A stretch of DNA of 64,000 bases from Clostridium intestinale DSM 6191 (GTDB lineage: Bacteria > Bacillota > Clostridia > Clostridiales > Clostridiaceae). A program made the translations under genes and the position numbers. This document shows positions 7,320 to 18,997 of this stretch, piece by piece. The notes below the pieces were generated by a model. That model was given only the letters and a program-made list of their open reading frames with translations, ran no database searches and was not told where the DNA came from. The number at the start of each line of letters is the position of its first letter. Position 1 is the first letter of the stretch. The stretch lies in the NCBI RefSeq assembly GCF_900130055.1, contig NZ_FQXU01000005.1:434001-498000 (forward strand), written 5' to 3'.

Positions 7320-8726
7320 ATGAAGGTTATTATAATTGGTGCTGGAAAAGTTGGATATACATTGGCAGAATGTTTAGCTAATGAAAATAAAGATGTGACT
7401 ATAATAGATACGAGGGTACAAGCTCTTCAAAAAATTGAAGATAACTTAGATGTATTGAGTATAAATGGAAATGGAGTTAGTACAAGCATCTTGTTAGAAG
7501 CTGGGGTAGCTAGTGCAGACTTACTTATAGCTGTTACAGGAAGTGACGAAGTTAACATGGTATGTTGTTTAACAGCTAAAAAGCTTGGTGTGAAACAAAC
7601 AGTAGCTCGTGTAAGAAATCCAGAATATTCAGATGAACTGTCTCTTATAAAAGATGAGTTAGGTCTTGACTTTATTATAAATCCAGAATATACAGCAGCA
7701 GAGGAAATAGCAAGTACAATAAATTTTTCATCTGCAATTAATGTAGAAAGATTTGCTAGCGGAAGAGTTAGAATGGTTGAACTTAAAATTACTTGTGGAA
7801 TAGACATTATTGGTAAAAAAATTAAGGATATAGATAGACAATCTAATTCCTCTGTACTAATAGGAATAATTGTTAGGGGAAATGAAGTAATAGTTCCAGA
7901 TGGAGATGAAGAAATAAAAGAAAATGATATCGTATATGTAGTAGGCAAGATGTCTAATATATATAAGTTCTGCAAAATATATGGAAGATATCCTGATAAA
8001 ATTAAAAATTTGATGATAGTTGGGGGAGGCAGAATTACATATTATTTATACAAGCTATTAAATGACATGAATATAAAAATGAAGATTATAGAAATAGATA
8101 AAACAAGATGTGAAGAGTTATCAGAAAAATTACCTAATGCTCTTATTATTAATAGCGATGGTACAGATGAAGAGGTACTTATGTCAGAAAATATAGAACA
8201 CATGGATGCATTTTTATCTGTTACGGGGATAGATGAGGAAAATTTCATGTCTTCTCTTATTGCAAAAAGAGCAGGTGTTAAAAAGATAATTACTAAACTA
8301 AGTAGAACTAATTATATAAATATTGTTAGGGATGTTGGATTGGATGGTATTGTTATTCCTAAAAGAATAACCACTAATAAAATTCTTAAGTTTACAAGAG
8401 GTGCTGATTTACAGTCTTTACGTAGGATACTTGAGGGGAAAGTTGAGATATTAGAGTTTGTTGTAGATAATTCTAGTAAGTTAATAAATAAAGAAATTAG
8501 AAAATTGAATATTTCTTCTAATACAGTCATTGCAACTATTGTAAGAAAACAAGAAGTTGTTGTGCCTCATGGAAATGACATTATTAGAAGTGGAGATAGA
8601 ATTATTGTTATAACAATGGAGGCAAACATATCAACTTTAAGAGAACTAGAATCAGCTGTAATTGGAGGAAATCAAAATGAACTTCGCAATGGTATTAAAA
8701 AACTTGGGAAAATTATTAGTATGTGA
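7320..8726 (+). CDS. trkA: Trk system potassium uptake protein TrkA
   Basis: The 468 residues hold two tandem RCK units, each a TrkA-N Rossmann domain followed by a TrkA-C domain. The first has a clean NAD-binding motif IIGAGKVGYTLAE at residues 3-15. The second (from about residue 226) reads IVGGGRITYYLYK and has lost the last glycine of GxGxxG. TrkA is the cytoplasmic gating ring that binds nucleotides and opens the TrkH channel. Its 3' end overlaps trkH by 50 bp, so the two subunits are co-translated. Confidence 0.95.
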   Translation: MKVIIIGAGKVGYTLAECLANENKDVTIIDTRVQALQKIEDNLDVLSINGNGVSTSILLEAGVASADLLIAVTGSDEVNMVCCLTAKKLGVKQTVARVRNPEYSDELSLIKDELGLDFIINPEYTAAEEIASTINFSSAINVERFASGRVRMVELKITCGIDIIGKKIKDIDRQSNSSVLIGIIVRGNEVIVPDGDEEIKENDIVYVVGKMSNIYKFCKIYGRYPDKIKNLMIVGGGRITYYLYKLLNDMNIKMKIIEIDKTRCEELSEKLPNALIINSDGTDEEVLMSENIEHMDAFLSVTGIDEENFMSSLIAKRAGVKKIITKLSRTNYINIVRDVGLDGIVIPKRITTNKILKFTRGADLQSLRRILEGKVEILEFVVDNSSKLINKEIRKLNISSNTVIATIVRKQEVVVPHGNDIIRSGDRIIVITMEANISTLRELESAVIGGNQNELRNGIKKLGKIISM

Positions 8727-10119
8727 AGCACTTTCTATAGTGCCAGCTGCATTAGTTTCTATATATTATAAAGAAAATGAATTTTGGTCATTTTTATACA
8801 CAATAATCATATTAATAGTTTTAGGGGTTATTCTAATTAGAATAAAAGCTAAAAATAAAAACATATATTCTAGAGATGGCTTTGCGATAGTAGCAATAGG
8901 ATGGATATTACTTTCATTTTTTGGAGCTTTACCATTTTATTTTAGCGGAGCAATTCCATCATTAGTAGATAGTTTTTTTGAAGCTAGTTCAGGATTTACA
9001 ACTACTGGAGCAACTATACTTGGAGAAATTGAAAGCCTTTCTAGAGGGATATTGTTTTGGAGAAGTTTCACTCATTGGATTGGAGGGATGGGAGTCTTAG
9101 TTTTAGTTATGGCTATATTACCATCTGCTGGTGCAGGAAGTATGCAAATAATGAAAGCTGAGAGTCCAGGCCCTAACCCAGGAAAACTTGTTCCGAAGGT
9201 TAAAGAAACAGCAAAAATTTTATATGGTATTTATTTAATAATAACTATAGTTCAGTTAATACTACTTAAGGTTTCTGGATTGCCTCTTTTTGATTCGATA
9301 ATTCATACTTTGGGTACAGTAGGTACAGGTGGGTTTTCAAGCAGAAATATTAGTGTAGGAGCGTATAACAATCTTGCTGCCGAAATAATTATAACTGTTT
9401 TTATGCTTATATGTGGTGCTAATTTTGCCCTACATTATCAACTATTAAAGGGGAATATAAAAGGCTTTTTTAAGGATGGAGAGTTTAAACTATATCTCTT
9501 TATTGTAACTATGTCTATAATACTTATTACATTTAATCTTAATGGTAATATATATAATTCGGTTAAAGAGTCCTTAAGACATGCCAGTTTTCAGGTAGCA
9601 TCAATTATAACAACAACAGGTTATGCAACTGTAGATTTTAATACCTGGCCATCACTTAGTAAATTAATATTACTGTTACTTATGTTTGTTGGAGGATGTG
9701 CAGGTTCAACAGCTGGAGGGTTAAAAAATATAAGGATTTTGCTTCTATTTAAGGCGGCTAAAAGAGATCTTTTAAAGATAATACATCCTAAAGCAGTATA
9801 TACAGTTACTCTTCAAGGAAAGGCTGTAAATGAGCAGACCCTTTCAGAAGTTCTAGGGTTTTTCTTTATGTATGTTATTATTTTCTGCTTTTCAATATTA
9901 ATAGTATCCTTTGAAGGAAAAGATATTGTTACTACCATTAGCTCAGTAGCAACCACTTTAGGAAATGTTGGACCGGGATTAGAAATAGTTGGACCTATGG
10001 GGAACTTTTCGAGTTTTACTGTATTTAGCAAACTTATATTTTCTTTTTGTATGATAGTAGGAAGATTAGAAATATACCCTATGATTTTATTACTTATGCC
10101 TAGATTTTGGGCAAGGTAG
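8677..10119 (+). CDS. trkH: Trk/Ktr potassium channel subunit TrkH
   Basis: The 480-residue membrane protein has four pore repeats of the TrkH/KtrB type, with filter-like segments ASSGFTTTGAT, LGTVGTGGFS, TTGYATVDF and TTLGNVGPGLE. The glycines of each filter lie at the expected places. It forms the K+ permeation path with TrkA. An upstream in-frame TTG at 8662 is possible, but GGAGG (8664-8668) is the RBS for the ATG at 8677, so I start there. The start lies 50 bp inside trkA. A hairpin terminator follows. Confidence 0.93.
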   Translation: MNFAMVLKNLGKLLVCEALSIVPAALVSIYYKENEFWSFLYTIIILIVLGVILIRIKAKNKNIYSRDGFAIVAIGWILLSFFGALPFYFSGAIPSLVDSFFEASSGFTTTGATILGEIESLSRGILFWRSFTHWIGGMGVLVLVMAILPSAGAGSMQIMKAESPGPNPGKLVPKVKETAKILYGIYLIITIVQLILLKVSGLPLFDSIIHTLGTVGTGGFSSRNISVGAYNNLAAEIIITVFMLICGANFALHYQLLKGNIKGFFKDGEFKLYLFIVTMSIILITFNLNGNIYNSVKESLRHASFQVASIITTTGYATVDFNTWPSLSKLILLLLMFVGGCAGSTAGGLKNIRILLLFKAAKRDLLKIIHPKAVYTVTLQGKAVNEQTLSEVLGFFFMYVIIFCFSILIVSFEGKDIVTTISSVATTLGNVGPGLEIVGPMGNFSSFTVFSKLIFSFCMIVGRLEIYPMILLLMPRFWAR

Positions 10120-10150
10120 CAATATTATATATTTAAACAAAAGATACAAT

Positions 10151-10207
10151 GGCGTTTATTATTTCTTTAATTATTTTTCAGTAATTTAGAATAATAACGT
10201 CTTTTTT
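10151..10207 (+). terminator. Probable terminator of trkA-trkH
   Basis: GGCGTTTATTATT (10151-10163) pairs with AATAATAACGTC (10190-10201) with one bulge, followed by six T's. The remaining sequence 10208-10330 between trkH and the ATPase promoter shows no gene. Confidence 0.6.
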
Positions 10208-10330
10208 ACTTAAAGTATTAAATTTTCTTAAATTTTTTACGAAAATAAAAATAGAATAAAAACTTAGAAAAAAGGAGAAATCTAAAGTATGCTTAAGTGT
10301 AAACAATGTTAACAAATAATTTGTAGAATA

Positions 10331-10359
10331 TTGACAAAATTCATGTAATAGAAGATAAT
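10331..10359 (+). promoter_or_regulatory. SigA-type promoter of the V-type ATPase operon
   Basis: A perfect TTGACA (10331-10336) and GATAAT (10354-10359) with 17-bp spacing, about 70 bp before the first gene of the operon. Confidence 0.75.
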
Positions 10360-10427
10360 AACAAGTAATAAATACTATATAAAACATTAAAAAATATCTT
10401 TGATATGCATTAAAAGGTGGTGATAAA

Positions 10428-10754
10428 GTGGCATTAGAAGCATTAAAAGAAATTAAGGAAGCTGAAGAAAAAGCAGAAAAAATTATTAAAGATGCAGAAG
10501 TTAGAAAAAAGGATATTATTTTAAATGCTCAAAAAGAGGCTAAAGATAAGTATAATGAAATCATAAATTTAGCTAAGGGTGAAGCAGGTAAATTAATTGA
10601 AACTGCTACAAATGAGGCAAATAAAAGAGCTACGCCTATTTTAGAGCAGGGTAAAAAAGAAATTGATGAAATTTTAAGTATTTCTGAAGAGGAAAAAGGG
10701 AAAGTTATAAATTTAGTAATTGAGAGGATAGTGAATATTCATGGCAATAGTTAA
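10428..10754 (+). CDS. ntpF: V-type ATPase peripheral stalk subunit (subunit G/H, NtpF-like)
   Basis: This is a 108-residue, highly charged and almost wholly helical protein, rich in Glu, Lys and Ala (AEEKAEKIIKDAEVRKKDII). It suits the coiled-coil peripheral stalk that pairs with subunit E to hold the catalytic head still. It is the first gene of the operon, as NtpF is in the Enterococcus hirae order FIKECGABD. The start is GTG at 10428 behind AGGTGGTG. It overlaps ntpI by 14 bp. The family is recognised by composition and position more than by motifs. Confidence 0.8.
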   Translation: MALEALKEIKEAEEKAEKIIKDAEVRKKDIILNAQKEAKDKYNEIINLAKGEAGKLIETATNEANKRATPILEQGKKEIDEILSISEEEKGKVINLVIERIVNIHGNS

Positions 10755-12693
10755 AATGAATAAATTTACTTTGCTAGCCTTTGAATCTGATAGAAAAAAA
10801 CTGTTAGAAGAACTTCAGAAACTTGAGGAGGTTCAATTTATAAACCTTCAATCACAAGACGTACTTGAAGATCAAGAAGATTTTGTTGGGTTAGATAAAG
10901 TTTCATTAGATTCTAGTTATGCAAAGTTTGAAGAAGATTTATCAAAGATTAAATTCACCATGGAATTCCTTAAGCGATATATTTCAAAAAAATCCGGACT
11001 TGGAGAAATGCTTTCAGATAAAAAGCAGATGTCTTATGAGGAAATTAATAAATATATGACTAATAGCTCATGGAAGGTAATTTATAATGAAATAAAGGGA
11101 AAAGAAGAAAGGTTAAATTCAATCAACAATGAATTAACTAAAATTGAGTCTGAAATAGATTTATTAAAAGCTTGGATTAATTTTGATGCACCTTTTAAAC
11201 TTCTAAAGAATTTAAAAAGTGCATATTTTTTAGGGTCATTTCCTAAACAATATGAAGAGGAATTAATTGATAAACTTAATAAGTCAGAATATCCAACTTA
11301 TTACGAAGTAATAAGTAAAAATAATTCGGATGTTTCAATATTAGTTATAACTAATATTGAAAGTAGAGAAAATATCTCAGAAGAGTTAAAGCAAGTAGGA
11401 TTTTCAGCTTTCCCAGTAATCTATGATGAAACCGCTTCAGAAAAAATAAACAGTTTAAATAGTAACCATAAAAACCTCTTAGACGAGGAAAAAAGTATTA
11501 AAGAATCATTAATAACCTATAATGATAAAATAGAAGAATTAGAAATAGCTTATGAGTTTTTTAATAGTTTGATTGTTAGAGAATTAGCATCTAATAATTT
11601 CTTAAAAACTAGTAAGATAATTGCTATATCAGGTTGGATTAAAAAAGACTCTAATGAAATATTAGAGAAAACTGTAGGAAATATATTAGATAATAACTAT
11701 TATATGACTTTCAGTGAAGTTGAGGATAAGGAAATTGAAAAAGTTCCTATTAAGCTTAAAAATGGAACCTTTTCATCAAATTTTGAAGGTTTAGTTGAAA
11801 TGTATAGTTTACCTAAATATTCAGAAGTTGACCCAACTCCAATATTATCAATTTTTTACTTTATATTTTATGGGATGATGCTTTCAGATGCTGGATATGG
11901 ATTAATTATAGTTTGTGCAACTTCATATGCCTTATGGAAGGTTAAAGACCCAGAAAAGAGAAAGTTTTTCAAATTACTTTTTTTTGCAGGTATTTCTACA
12001 GTGATTTGGGGAGCAATATATGGATCTTGGTTTGGGGATTTATTCCCAGAGTATTTTGGAATAAATGTTCCATATTTATTAAATCCAACAACTGGAATAA
12101 TGGAGATTTTCATAATGTCCTTAGTTTTTGGGTTTGTGCATGTATTTGTAGGATTAGGTATAAAAGCATATATACTTATTCGTGCAGGTGCTATAAAGGA
12201 TATGGTATATGATGTTTTAACTTGGTATTCAACGCTAATTGGAGCTGTGCTTATGCTTCTTGGTATTGGAGGAGTATTGGGTAAGGTTCTTCTTTTTGGT
12301 GGATTAATAGCTTTATTGTTAACTCAAGGAAGAGCATCAGAAAGTATAGGTGGTAAAATAGGTGGAGGAGTTTATGGAGTATATGGAATAACAGGATATT
12401 TAGGTGATATTGTTTCATATTCTAGACTCCTAGCTTTAGGGCTTGCTACAGGATTTATAGCAAATGCATTAAATCTTATAGTAAACTTAATTCCATCACC
12501 ATTTAGTTATATTATTTCGCCAATTTTATTTATTGGATTACATTTGTTCAATTTATTGATAAATGCGTTAGGTTCCTATGTACATGCAGCGAGATTGCAG
12601 TACCTAGAGTTCTTTGGTAAATTTTATGAAGGTGGAGGACGAAAGTTCACTCCATTTAAATTAAGTGATATTTTTATTAAAATAACAAAATAA
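10741..12693 (+). CDS. ntpI: V-type ATP synthase subunit I (a subunit)
   Basis: The 650-residue protein has an N-terminal soluble, coiled-coil half (to about residue 350) that anchors the peripheral stalks and a C-terminal membrane half with about seven to eight helices. The essential arginine helix is visible: GYLGDIVSYSRLLALGLATG holds the conserved Arg facing the K ring. It provides the ion half-channels of the membrane motor. The ATG at 10741 overlaps the end of the previous gene and has GAGAGGA upstream. Confidence 0.94.
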   Translation: MAIVKMNKFTLLAFESDRKKLLEELQKLEEVQFINLQSQDVLEDQEDFVGLDKVSLDSSYAKFEEDLSKIKFTMEFLKRYISKKSGLGEMLSDKKQMSYEEINKYMTNSSWKVIYNEIKGKEERLNSINNELTKIESEIDLLKAWINFDAPFKLLKNLKSAYFLGSFPKQYEEELIDKLNKSEYPTYYEVISKNNSDVSILVITNIESRENISEELKQVGFSAFPVIYDETASEKINSLNSNHKNLLDEEKSIKESLITYNDKIEELEIAYEFFNSLIVRELASNNFLKTSKIIAISGWIKKDSNEILEKTVGNILDNNYYMTFSEVEDKEIEKVPIKLKNGTFSSNFEGLVEMYSLPKYSEVDPTPILSIFYFIFYGMMLSDAGYGLIIVCATSYALWKVKDPEKRKFFKLLFFAGISTVIWGAIYGSWFGDLFPEYFGINVPYLLNPTTGIMEIFIMSLVFGFVHVFVGLGIKAYILIRAGAIKDMVYDVLTWYSTLIGAVLMLLGIGGVLGKVLLFGGLIALLLTQGRASESIGGKIGGGVYGVYGITGYLGDIVSYSRLLALGLATGFIANALNLIVNLIPSPFSYIISPILFIGLHLFNLLINALGSYVHAARLQYLEFFGKFYEGGGRKFTPFKLSDIFIKITK

Positions 12694-12707
12694 TTAGGAG
12701 GATTTAA

Positions 12708-13199
<492 letters not shown>

Positions 13200-13215
13200 T
13201 TTGGAGTGATGGCAA

Positions 13216-13815
13216 ATGTCTAATATTAAAAATCTTACAGAAAAGATTCTGGAAGAAGCAAAGCATAAAGAAAAAGAAATAGCTGCTTATACAGAAAGTG
13301 AAAAAGAAAAAATTCTTTCTTCAAAGATAAAGGAAGCTGAAGACGAAAGAAAATTAATTCTTTTAAAAGCAGAAGAAGAGGCTAAAACTAAAAAAGAAAG
13401 AATTATATCTAGCACAACTTTAAAGGTAAGAAATGAAAAACTTGAAATTAAACAAAAGCTTATTAGTGAAGTTTTCGATAAAGCATTAGAAGAACTCTGT
13501 TCAATGAATTCTAGCAAATTAAAAAACTTCATAAAACATACAATTTTAGATTTAGACATAGAGGGTGATGAAACAATAATTTTCAATGAAGATGGAAAAT
13601 CAAAAATTGATGATAAGTTTATAGAAGATTTAAACTTTATTTTCCTTGCTAGAAATAAAAAAGGAGAGTTAAAGGTTAGAGAAGAAAATGGAAACTTTAA
13701 AGGTGGATTTATTGTAGAGAAAAATGGAGTTGAAATAAACAACACATTTGAATCTCTAATGGACTCTATGAAAGATGAACTAGAGTATGAAGTATCTAAA
13801 GCATTATTTAATTAA
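13216..13815 (+). CDS. ntpE: V-type ATP synthase subunit E
   Basis: The 199-residue protein has a long charged N-terminal helix (about residues 5-95, Glu/Lys rich) and a compact C-terminal domain ending GGFIVEKNGVEINNTFESL, the typical subunit E tail that contacts the catalytic head. It forms the peripheral stalk with the product of the first operon gene. It starts 17 bp after ntpK with a GGAGTGATGG ribosome site. Confidence 0.9.
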   Translation: MSNIKNLTEKILEEAKHKEKEIAAYTESEKEKILSSKIKEAEDERKLILLKAEEEAKTKKERIISSTTLKVRNEKLEIKQKLISEVFDKALEELCSMNSSKLKNFIKHTILDLDIEGDETIIFNEDGKSKIDDKFIEDLNFIFLARNKKGELKVREENGNFKGGFIVEKNGVEINNTFESLMDSMKDELEYEVSKALFN

Positions 13816-13828
13816 GGAGGTTTAGCGT

Positions 13829-14830
13829 ATGGATTCAATGGTATTTACCCAAGTTATACCTAGAATTAGGGTGTTAGAGACTAAACTTCTTGATAAAACT
13901 AAACTTGAAAGAATTATAGATTCAAGTTCAGGGGAAGAAGCTTTAAAAATACTTGGTGAAACTGAGTACTCTAACGTTATGGGAAATGTCAAAAGAATAG
14001 AAGATTATGAAGAAATATTAAGCTCAGAGTTAAAGAGAGTTTATAAACTTCTATATGAAATATCTCCTATAAAATCTGTAGTAGATGTTATGAGTATAAA
14101 ATATGATTACCATAACATTAAGGTGCTTATTAAAGAAAAGATATTAAATAAAGATTTTTCAAATATGTTAGTTCCAGTAGGAAAAGTTGATATTTCTAAA
14201 CTTAAAAATGCTATAGATAATGATTATTATAGAGACTTAAATTCTGTAATGAGAAAATATATAGAAGAGGTTTTTAAAGATTACGAAAATACAAAAGATC
14301 CTCAGAGAATAGATATTATATTAGATAAAGGTATGTTTGAAGAACTTCTTATTTTAGATAAAGAAATAGAAGATAAGTTTTTACACAAATATATAACTAC
14401 GCTAATTGATACAACTAACTTAAAGACTTTGCTTAGAGTAAAAAAACAAGGTAAGGGAAGAGAATTCTTTAGTGAAGTATTAATTTTAGGGGGAACTATT
14501 GATAAAGATAAATTATTTGCTTTATTAAATGATTCTGCTGAAAATATAAGCTCAAAACTTTCCTACACAGATTATAGTGAGATTTTAAAGATTGGAATTG
14601 AAGCCTATGTTAAAAATGGTTCTTCTGCACTTTTTGAAAAATTAAGTGAAGACTATATTATGAAGCTTATGAAAAATGCTAAATATGTAAGTTTTGGAGT
14701 AGAACCTATTTTAGCGTATGTTTATGCTAAAGAAACAGAAATAAAGTTGCTTAGAATTATTATGGTTGGCAAGCTTAATAATATTGCTAGTGAAGTAATA
14801 AGAGAAAGGCTGCGTGATAGTTATGTATAA
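13829..14830 (+). CDS. ntpC: V-type ATP synthase subunit C
   Basis: The 333-residue, mainly helical protein has the subunit C/AC39 pattern (three repeats, with [12 protein letters not shown] near residue 92 and [21 protein letters not shown] near the end). It is the funnel that links the central stalk to the K ring. The C-terminal [15 protein letters not shown] motif is characteristic. Its stop overlaps the start of ntpG. Confidence 0.92.
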   Translation: MDSMVFTQVIPRIRVLETKLLDKTKLERIIDSSSGEEALKILGETEYSNVMGNVKRIEDYEEILSSELKRVYKLLYEISPIKSVVDVMSIKYDYHNIKVLIKEKILNKDFSNMLVPVGKVDISKLKNAIDNDYYRDLNSVMRKYIEEVFKDYENTKDPQRIDIILDKGMFEELLILDKEIEDKFLHKYITTLIDTTNLKTLLRVKKQGKGREFFSEVLILGGTIDKDKLFALLNDSAENISSKLSYTDYSEILKIGIEAYVKNGSSALFEKLSEDYIMKLMKNAKYVSFGVEPILAYVYAKETEIKLLRIIMVGKLNNIASEVIRERLRDSYV

Positions 14831-15134
14831 GAAGATAGGAGTAGTTGGAGATAAAGATTCAGTTTTAGCATTCAAGGCATTAGGAATTGAAGTTTTTCCT
14901 GTTGTTGAAAAAGAAGAAGCTAGAAAAACTATCGATAGGTTAGCTATGACTGATTACGCAGTTATATTTGTAACGGAGCAGGTTGCAAAGGATATTCAAG
15001 AAACTATTGAAAGATATAACAGAATGCTTCTACCTGCTGTAATATTAATTCCAAGTAATCAAGGATCATTAAATATAGGAATTCAAAGAATAAGTGACAA
15101 CGTAGAAAAAGCAGTTGGCGTTAATATTTTATAG
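14823..15134 (+). CDS. ntpG: V-type ATP synthase subunit F (NtpG of E. hirae)
   Basis: About 103 residues with a small alpha/beta fold beginning [21 protein letters not shown], the usual start of subunit F. It binds the central stalk together with subunit D and regulates rotation. A GTG at 14814 is an alternative start, but the family normally begins just before KKIGVVGD, so I use the ATG at 14823. It overlaps ntpC by 8 bp, which suggests coupled translation. Confidence 0.9.
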   Translation: MYKKIGVVGDKDSVLAFKALGIEVFPVVEKEEARKTIDRLAMTDYAVIFVTEQVAKDIQETIERYNRMLLPAVILIPSNQGSLNIGIQRISDNVEKAVGVNIL

Positions 15135-15152
15135 GAAGGTAGGTTTTAGAAG

Positions 15153-16928
15153 GTGAAAACTGGAAGTATTATAAAAGTTTCAGGTCCTTTAGTAGTTGCT
15201 GAAGGAATGGATGAAGCTAATGTATATGATGTATGTAAAGTTGGAGCAAAAGGCCTTATCGGAGAAATCATTGAAATGAGAGGAGATAAGGCATCTATAC
15301 AGGTATATGAAGAAACGTCAGGAATAGGGCCAGGGGATCCAGTAGTAACTACCGGAGAACCTCTTTCAGTTGAACTTGCACCAGGATTAATAGAGTCAAT
15401 GTTCGATGGAATACAAAGACCTCTTGATGCATTCATGGAAGCTGCGAACTCATCATTTTTGGTTAAAGGTGTTTCAATACCAAGTTTAAATAGAGAAAAA
15501 GTTTGGGGCTTTAATCCTACAGTAAGTGTAGGAGATGAAGTTCACGCTGGAGATGTTATAGGAACAGTTCAAGAGTCTCCTGTAGTACTTCATAAAATAA
15601 TGGTTCCATATGGACTTAAAGGTAAAGTTAAAGAAATAAAAGAAGGGGAATTCACTATTACTGATGTTGTTTGTGTTCTTGAAACTGAAAAAGGTGATAA
15701 AGAAGTTTCAATGTTACAAAAATGGCCAGTAAGAAAAGGAAGACCTTATGAGAGAAAGCTAAATCCAGTTGAACCAATGGTTACAGGACAACGTGTTGTA
15801 GATACATTTTTCCCTGTAGCTAAAGGTGGAGCAGCAGCTGTTCCAGGACCATTCGGAGCAGGTAAAACTGTAGTTCAACATCAAATAGCAAAGTGGGGAG
15901 ATACCGAAATTGTTGTTTATGTTGGATGTGGAGAACGTGGTAATGAAATGACAGACGTTCTTAATGAGTTCCCAGAGCTTAAAGATCCAAGAACTGGTGA
16001 AAGCTTAATGAAGAGAACAGTACTTATAGCTAACACATCAAACATGCCTGTTGCAGCTAGAGAGGCTTCTATATATACAGGAATAACTATAGCTGAATAT
16101 TTTAGAGACATGGGATATTCTGTAGCTATAATGGCTGACTCTACATCAAGATGGGCAGAGGCTTTAAGAGAAATGTCAGGTAGACTTGAAGAAATGCCTG
16201 GTGATGAAGGTTATCCAGCTTACTTAGGATCAAGACTTGCTGATTACTATGAAAGAGCAGGTAAGGTTGTATGTCTAGGTAATGAGGGAAGACAAGGTGC
16301 TATTACAGCAATAGGAGCAGTTTCCCCTCCAGGCGGAGATATATCTGAACCAGTTACACAATCTACTTTAAGAATAGTTAAAGTATTCTGGGGACTAGAT
16401 GCACAGCTTGCATATAGAAGACATTTCCCATCAGTTAACTGGCTAAGTTCGTATTCCTTATATCTAGAAAAGATGGGAGTATGGATGAATGATAATGTTG
16501 CACCAGATTGGTCAACACTTAGAACTGATGCCATGGCGCTTCTACAAGAAGAAGCAAGTTTAGATGAAATAGTAAGACTTATAGGAATAGATGCTCTTTC
16601 AGAGAAAGATAGATTAAAACTTGAAGTTGCAAAGTCTATTAGAGAAGATTACTTGCAACAAAATGCTTTCCATGAAGTTGATACTTATGCTTCATTAGAT
16701 AAGCAATATAAGATGTTAAAACTTATACTTAAGTTTTATGATGAAGCAAATAGAGCTTTAGAAGTTGGAGTTTATTTAGATAAAATACTTGCTCTAGAAG
16801 TAAGAGACAAAATAGCAAGAAGTAAGTATATAGCAGAAGAAGAAATAGCAAAAATAGATGATATTTCTAACGAGTTAAATAAAGCAGTAACTGATTTAAT
16901 CAACGAAGGAGGGGTTCTAAATGCTTAA
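15153..16928 (+). CDS. ntpA: V-type ATP synthase catalytic subunit A
   Basis: 591 residues, the normal length. The Walker A loop GPFGAGKT lies at residues 232-239. The non-homologous insertion typical of V/A-type A subunits lies before it, and [12 protein letters not shown] and [14 protein letters not shown] follow. This subunit hydrolyses or makes ATP in the cytoplasmic head. The start is GTG at 15153, with AGGAAGGTAGG ending 8 nt upstream. The stop overlaps the start of ntpB. Confidence 0.97.
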   Translation: MKTGSIIKVSGPLVVAEGMDEANVYDVCKVGAKGLIGEIIEMRGDKASIQVYEETSGIGPGDPVVTTGEPLSVELAPGLIESMFDGIQRPLDAFMEAANSSFLVKGVSIPSLNREKVWGFNPTVSVGDEVHAGDVIGTVQESPVVLHKIMVPYGLKGKVKEIKEGEFTITDVVCVLETEKGDKEVSMLQKWPVRKGRPYERKLNPVEPMVTGQRVVDTFFPVAKGGAAAVPGPFGAGKTVVQHQIAKWGDTEIVVYVGCGERGNEMTDVLNEFPELKDPRTGESLMKRTVLIANTSNMPVAAREASIYTGITIAEYFRDMGYSVAIMADSTSRWAEALREMSGRLEEMPGDEGYPAYLGSRLADYYERAGKVVCLGNEGRQGAITAIGAVSPPGGDISEPVTQSTLRIVKVFWGLDAQLAYRRHFPSVNWLSSYSLYLEKMGVWMNDNVAPDWSTLRTDAMALLQEEASLDEIVRLIGIDALSEKDRLKLEVAKSIREDYLQQNAFHEVDTYASLDKQYKMLKLILKFYDEANRALEVGVYLDKILALEVRDKIARSKYIAEEEIAKIDDISNELNKAVTDLINEGGVLNA

Positions 16929-18303
16929 AGAATATAGAACAGTTAGAGAAGTAGTAGGACCACTTATGGTTGTTGATGGTGTAAGTGGAGTCAAGTATGA
17001 TGAACTAGTTGAAATAGAGATGCAAACAGGTGAAAAAAGAAGAGGAAAGGTTCTTGAAGTTAATGGAGAAAAAGCTATGGTACAGCTTTTTGAAGGATCT
17101 GCAGGGATAAATTTAAAAGGAACTAAAGCTAAATTTTTAGGTAGACCTCTTGAACTTGGAGTATCTGAGGATATGTTAGGTAGAGTATTTGATGGAATGG
17201 GAAGAGCTAAAGATAATGGTCCTAAAATACTTCCTGAAAAAAGAAATGATATTAATGGTGAGGCTATAAATCCAGTAGCAAGAAACTACCCATCAGAGTT
17301 TATTCAAACTGGTATATCCGCTATAGATGGATTAAATACTCTAGTTAGAGGACAAAAGCTTCCAGTATTCTCAGCTTCAGGGCTTCCTCATGCTGAGCTT
17401 GCAGCTCAAATAGCAAGACAGGCAAAAGTTTTAAATTCTGATTCAAAGTTTGCCGTTGTATTTGCCGCTATAGGAATAACTTTCGAAGAAGCTGAATTCT
17501 TCGTAGAGGAGTTTACTAAAACAGGAGCAATAGATAGATCAGTTCTATTTATGAATCTTGCATCAGACCCTGCAATAGAAAGAATTGCGACACCTAGAAT
17601 GGCTTTAACTACAGCAGAGTTTTTAGCTTATGAAAAAGGAATGCATGTACTTGTTATAATGACAGATATAACTAACTATTGTGAAGCTTTAAGAGAAGTT
17701 TCTGCAGCTAGAAAAGAAGTTCCAGGAAGAAGAGGATATCCAGGTTACTTGTATACTGACCTTTCAACTTTATATGAAAGAGCAGGAAGACTAAAGGGAA
17801 AAGAAGGCTCAATAACACAAATTCCTATATTAACTATGCCAGAGGAGGATAAAACTCATCCTATTCCTGACTTAACTGGATATATAACAGAAGGGCAGAT
17901 AATATTATCTAGAGAGTTATACAAAAAAGGTATCACTCCTCCAATAGATGTACTGCCATCTCTATCAAGACTTAAAGATAAGGGTATTGGTAAAGGTAAA
18001 ACAAGAGAAGATCATGCTGATACTATGAACCAATTATTCTCTGCATATGCACAGGGAAAACAGGCAAAGGAATTAGCAGCTATTTTAGGAGAATCAGCTC
18101 TATCAGATGCAGACAAAAAATATGCTGAGTTTGCTGAAGCTTTTGAAAAACAGTATGTTAATCAAGGTTTCACTACTAATAGATCCATAGAAGAAACACT
18201 AAATTTAGGATGGAAGCTTCTAAAAATACTACCAAAAACAGAACTTAAGAGAATCAGAGATGAATTCCTTGAAAAGTATATGTCAGTTGGAGAGGAAGTA
18301 TAG
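16921..18303 (+). CDS. ntpB: V-type ATP synthase subunit B (non-catalytic)
   Basis: 460 residues. The fold is that of subunit A but without a Walker A lysine motif, as expected for the regulatory B subunit. The arginine-finger segment [19 protein letters not shown] and the [20 protein letters not shown] region are intact. It alternates with A in the head and contributes to the catalytic interface. It starts 8 bp inside the end of ntpA, with GGAGGGG just upstream. Confidence 0.97.
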   Translation: MLKEYRTVREVVGPLMVVDGVSGVKYDELVEIEMQTGEKRRGKVLEVNGEKAMVQLFEGSAGINLKGTKAKFLGRPLELGVSEDMLGRVFDGMGRAKDNGPKILPEKRNDINGEAINPVARNYPSEFIQTGISAIDGLNTLVRGQKLPVFSASGLPHAELAAQIARQAKVLNSDSKFAVVFAAIGITFEEAEFFVEEFTKTGAIDRSVLFMNLASDPAIERIATPRMALTTAEFLAYEKGMHVLVIMTDITNYCEALREVSAARKEVPGRRGYPGYLYTDLSTLYERAGRLKGKEGSITQIPILTMPEEDKTHPIPDLTGYITEGQIILSRELYKKGITPPIDVLPSLSRLKDKGIGKGKTREDHADTMNQLFSAYAQGKQAKELAAILGESALSDADKKYAEFAEAFEKQYVNQGFTTNRSIEETLNLGWKLLKILPKTELKRIRDEFLEKYMSVGEEV

Positions 18304-18306
18304 CAT

Positions 18307-18948
18307 ATGGCAAAGTTAAATGTTAATCCTACAAGAATGGAGTTAACAAAACTTAAGAAGAGATTAACCACTGCTGTTAGAGGTCATAAGCTCTTAAAAG
18401 ATAAACAAGATGAATTAATGAGGCAGTTTATAAGTCTTGTAAAGTATAACAATGACTTAAGAAAAGATGTAGAAGATAAACTTCATGGTTCATTGAAAGA
18501 CTTTGTTATGGCAAGAGCATTAATGAGTTCTGAGTTTTTAGAAGAAGCTATTGTCTATCCAAAAGAAAGTATATCTGTGGAAGTAGGAAATAAAAACATA
18601 ATGAGTGTTAATGTACCACTTATGACGTTTAAAAGGAAACTTGAGGGTGATACAGGAAGTATATACCCTTATGGGTTTGCAAACACTTCCTCAGAGTTAG
18701 ATGACTCTATAAAAGGATTGTATGAAATACTACCAAAACTTCTAGAGTTAGCTGAAGTTGAAAAGAGTTGTCAACTCATGGCTGATGAAATTGAGAAAAC
18801 TAGAAGAAGAGTTAATGCATTAGAATATATGACAATTCCTCAACTTCAAGAGACTATAAAGTATATTAGAATGAAGCTTGATGAAAATGAAAGAGGAGCT
18901 TTAACTAGACTTATGAAGGTTAAGGCTATGATTGAACAAAGAAGCTAA
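18307..18948 (+). CDS. ntpD: V-type ATP synthase subunit D (central stalk)
   Basis: 213 residues beginning with the conserved [16 protein letters not shown]. Long N- and C-terminal helices form the rotating coiled coil and flank a short middle domain. The final helix [20 protein letters not shown] is a strong family match. It is the last gene of the operon and is followed at once by a strong bidirectional terminator. Confidence 0.95.
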   Translation: MAKLNVNPTRMELTKLKKRLTTAVRGHKLLKDKQDELMRQFISLVKYNNDLRKDVEDKLHGSLKDFVMARALMSSEFLEEAIVYPKESISVEVGNKNIMSVNVPLMTFKRKLEGDTGSIYPYGFANTSSELDDSIKGLYEILPKLLELAEVEKSCQLMADEIEKTRRRVNALEYMTIPQLQETIKYIRMKLDENERGALTRLMKVKAMIEQRS

Positions 18949-18955
18949 ATTAAAA

Positions 18956-18997
18956 AAGAAGCTATCTCAAAATATTTGAGATAGCTTCTTAATTTTT
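18956..18997. terminator. Bidirectional terminator between ntpD and the convergent gene
   Basis: A 15-bp stem (18956-18970 with 18976-18990), with a T-run on the plus strand (18993-18997) and an A-run upstream that becomes T's on the minus strand. Confidence 0.9.

Noticed and set aside
7427-7975. Long minus-strand frame opposite trkA (and similar frames opposite dnaJ, purine permease, lepA and ATPase genes)
   Set aside because: These are antisense shadows of well-supported genes, with low-complexity Ser/Ile/Leu-rich translations and no ribosome sites.
10178-10387. Minus-strand open frame of 69 codons in the trkH-ATPase gap
   Set aside because: It covers the operon promoter and trkH terminator, has a composition of Phe/Tyr/Leu typical of AT-rich noise, and has no ribosome site.
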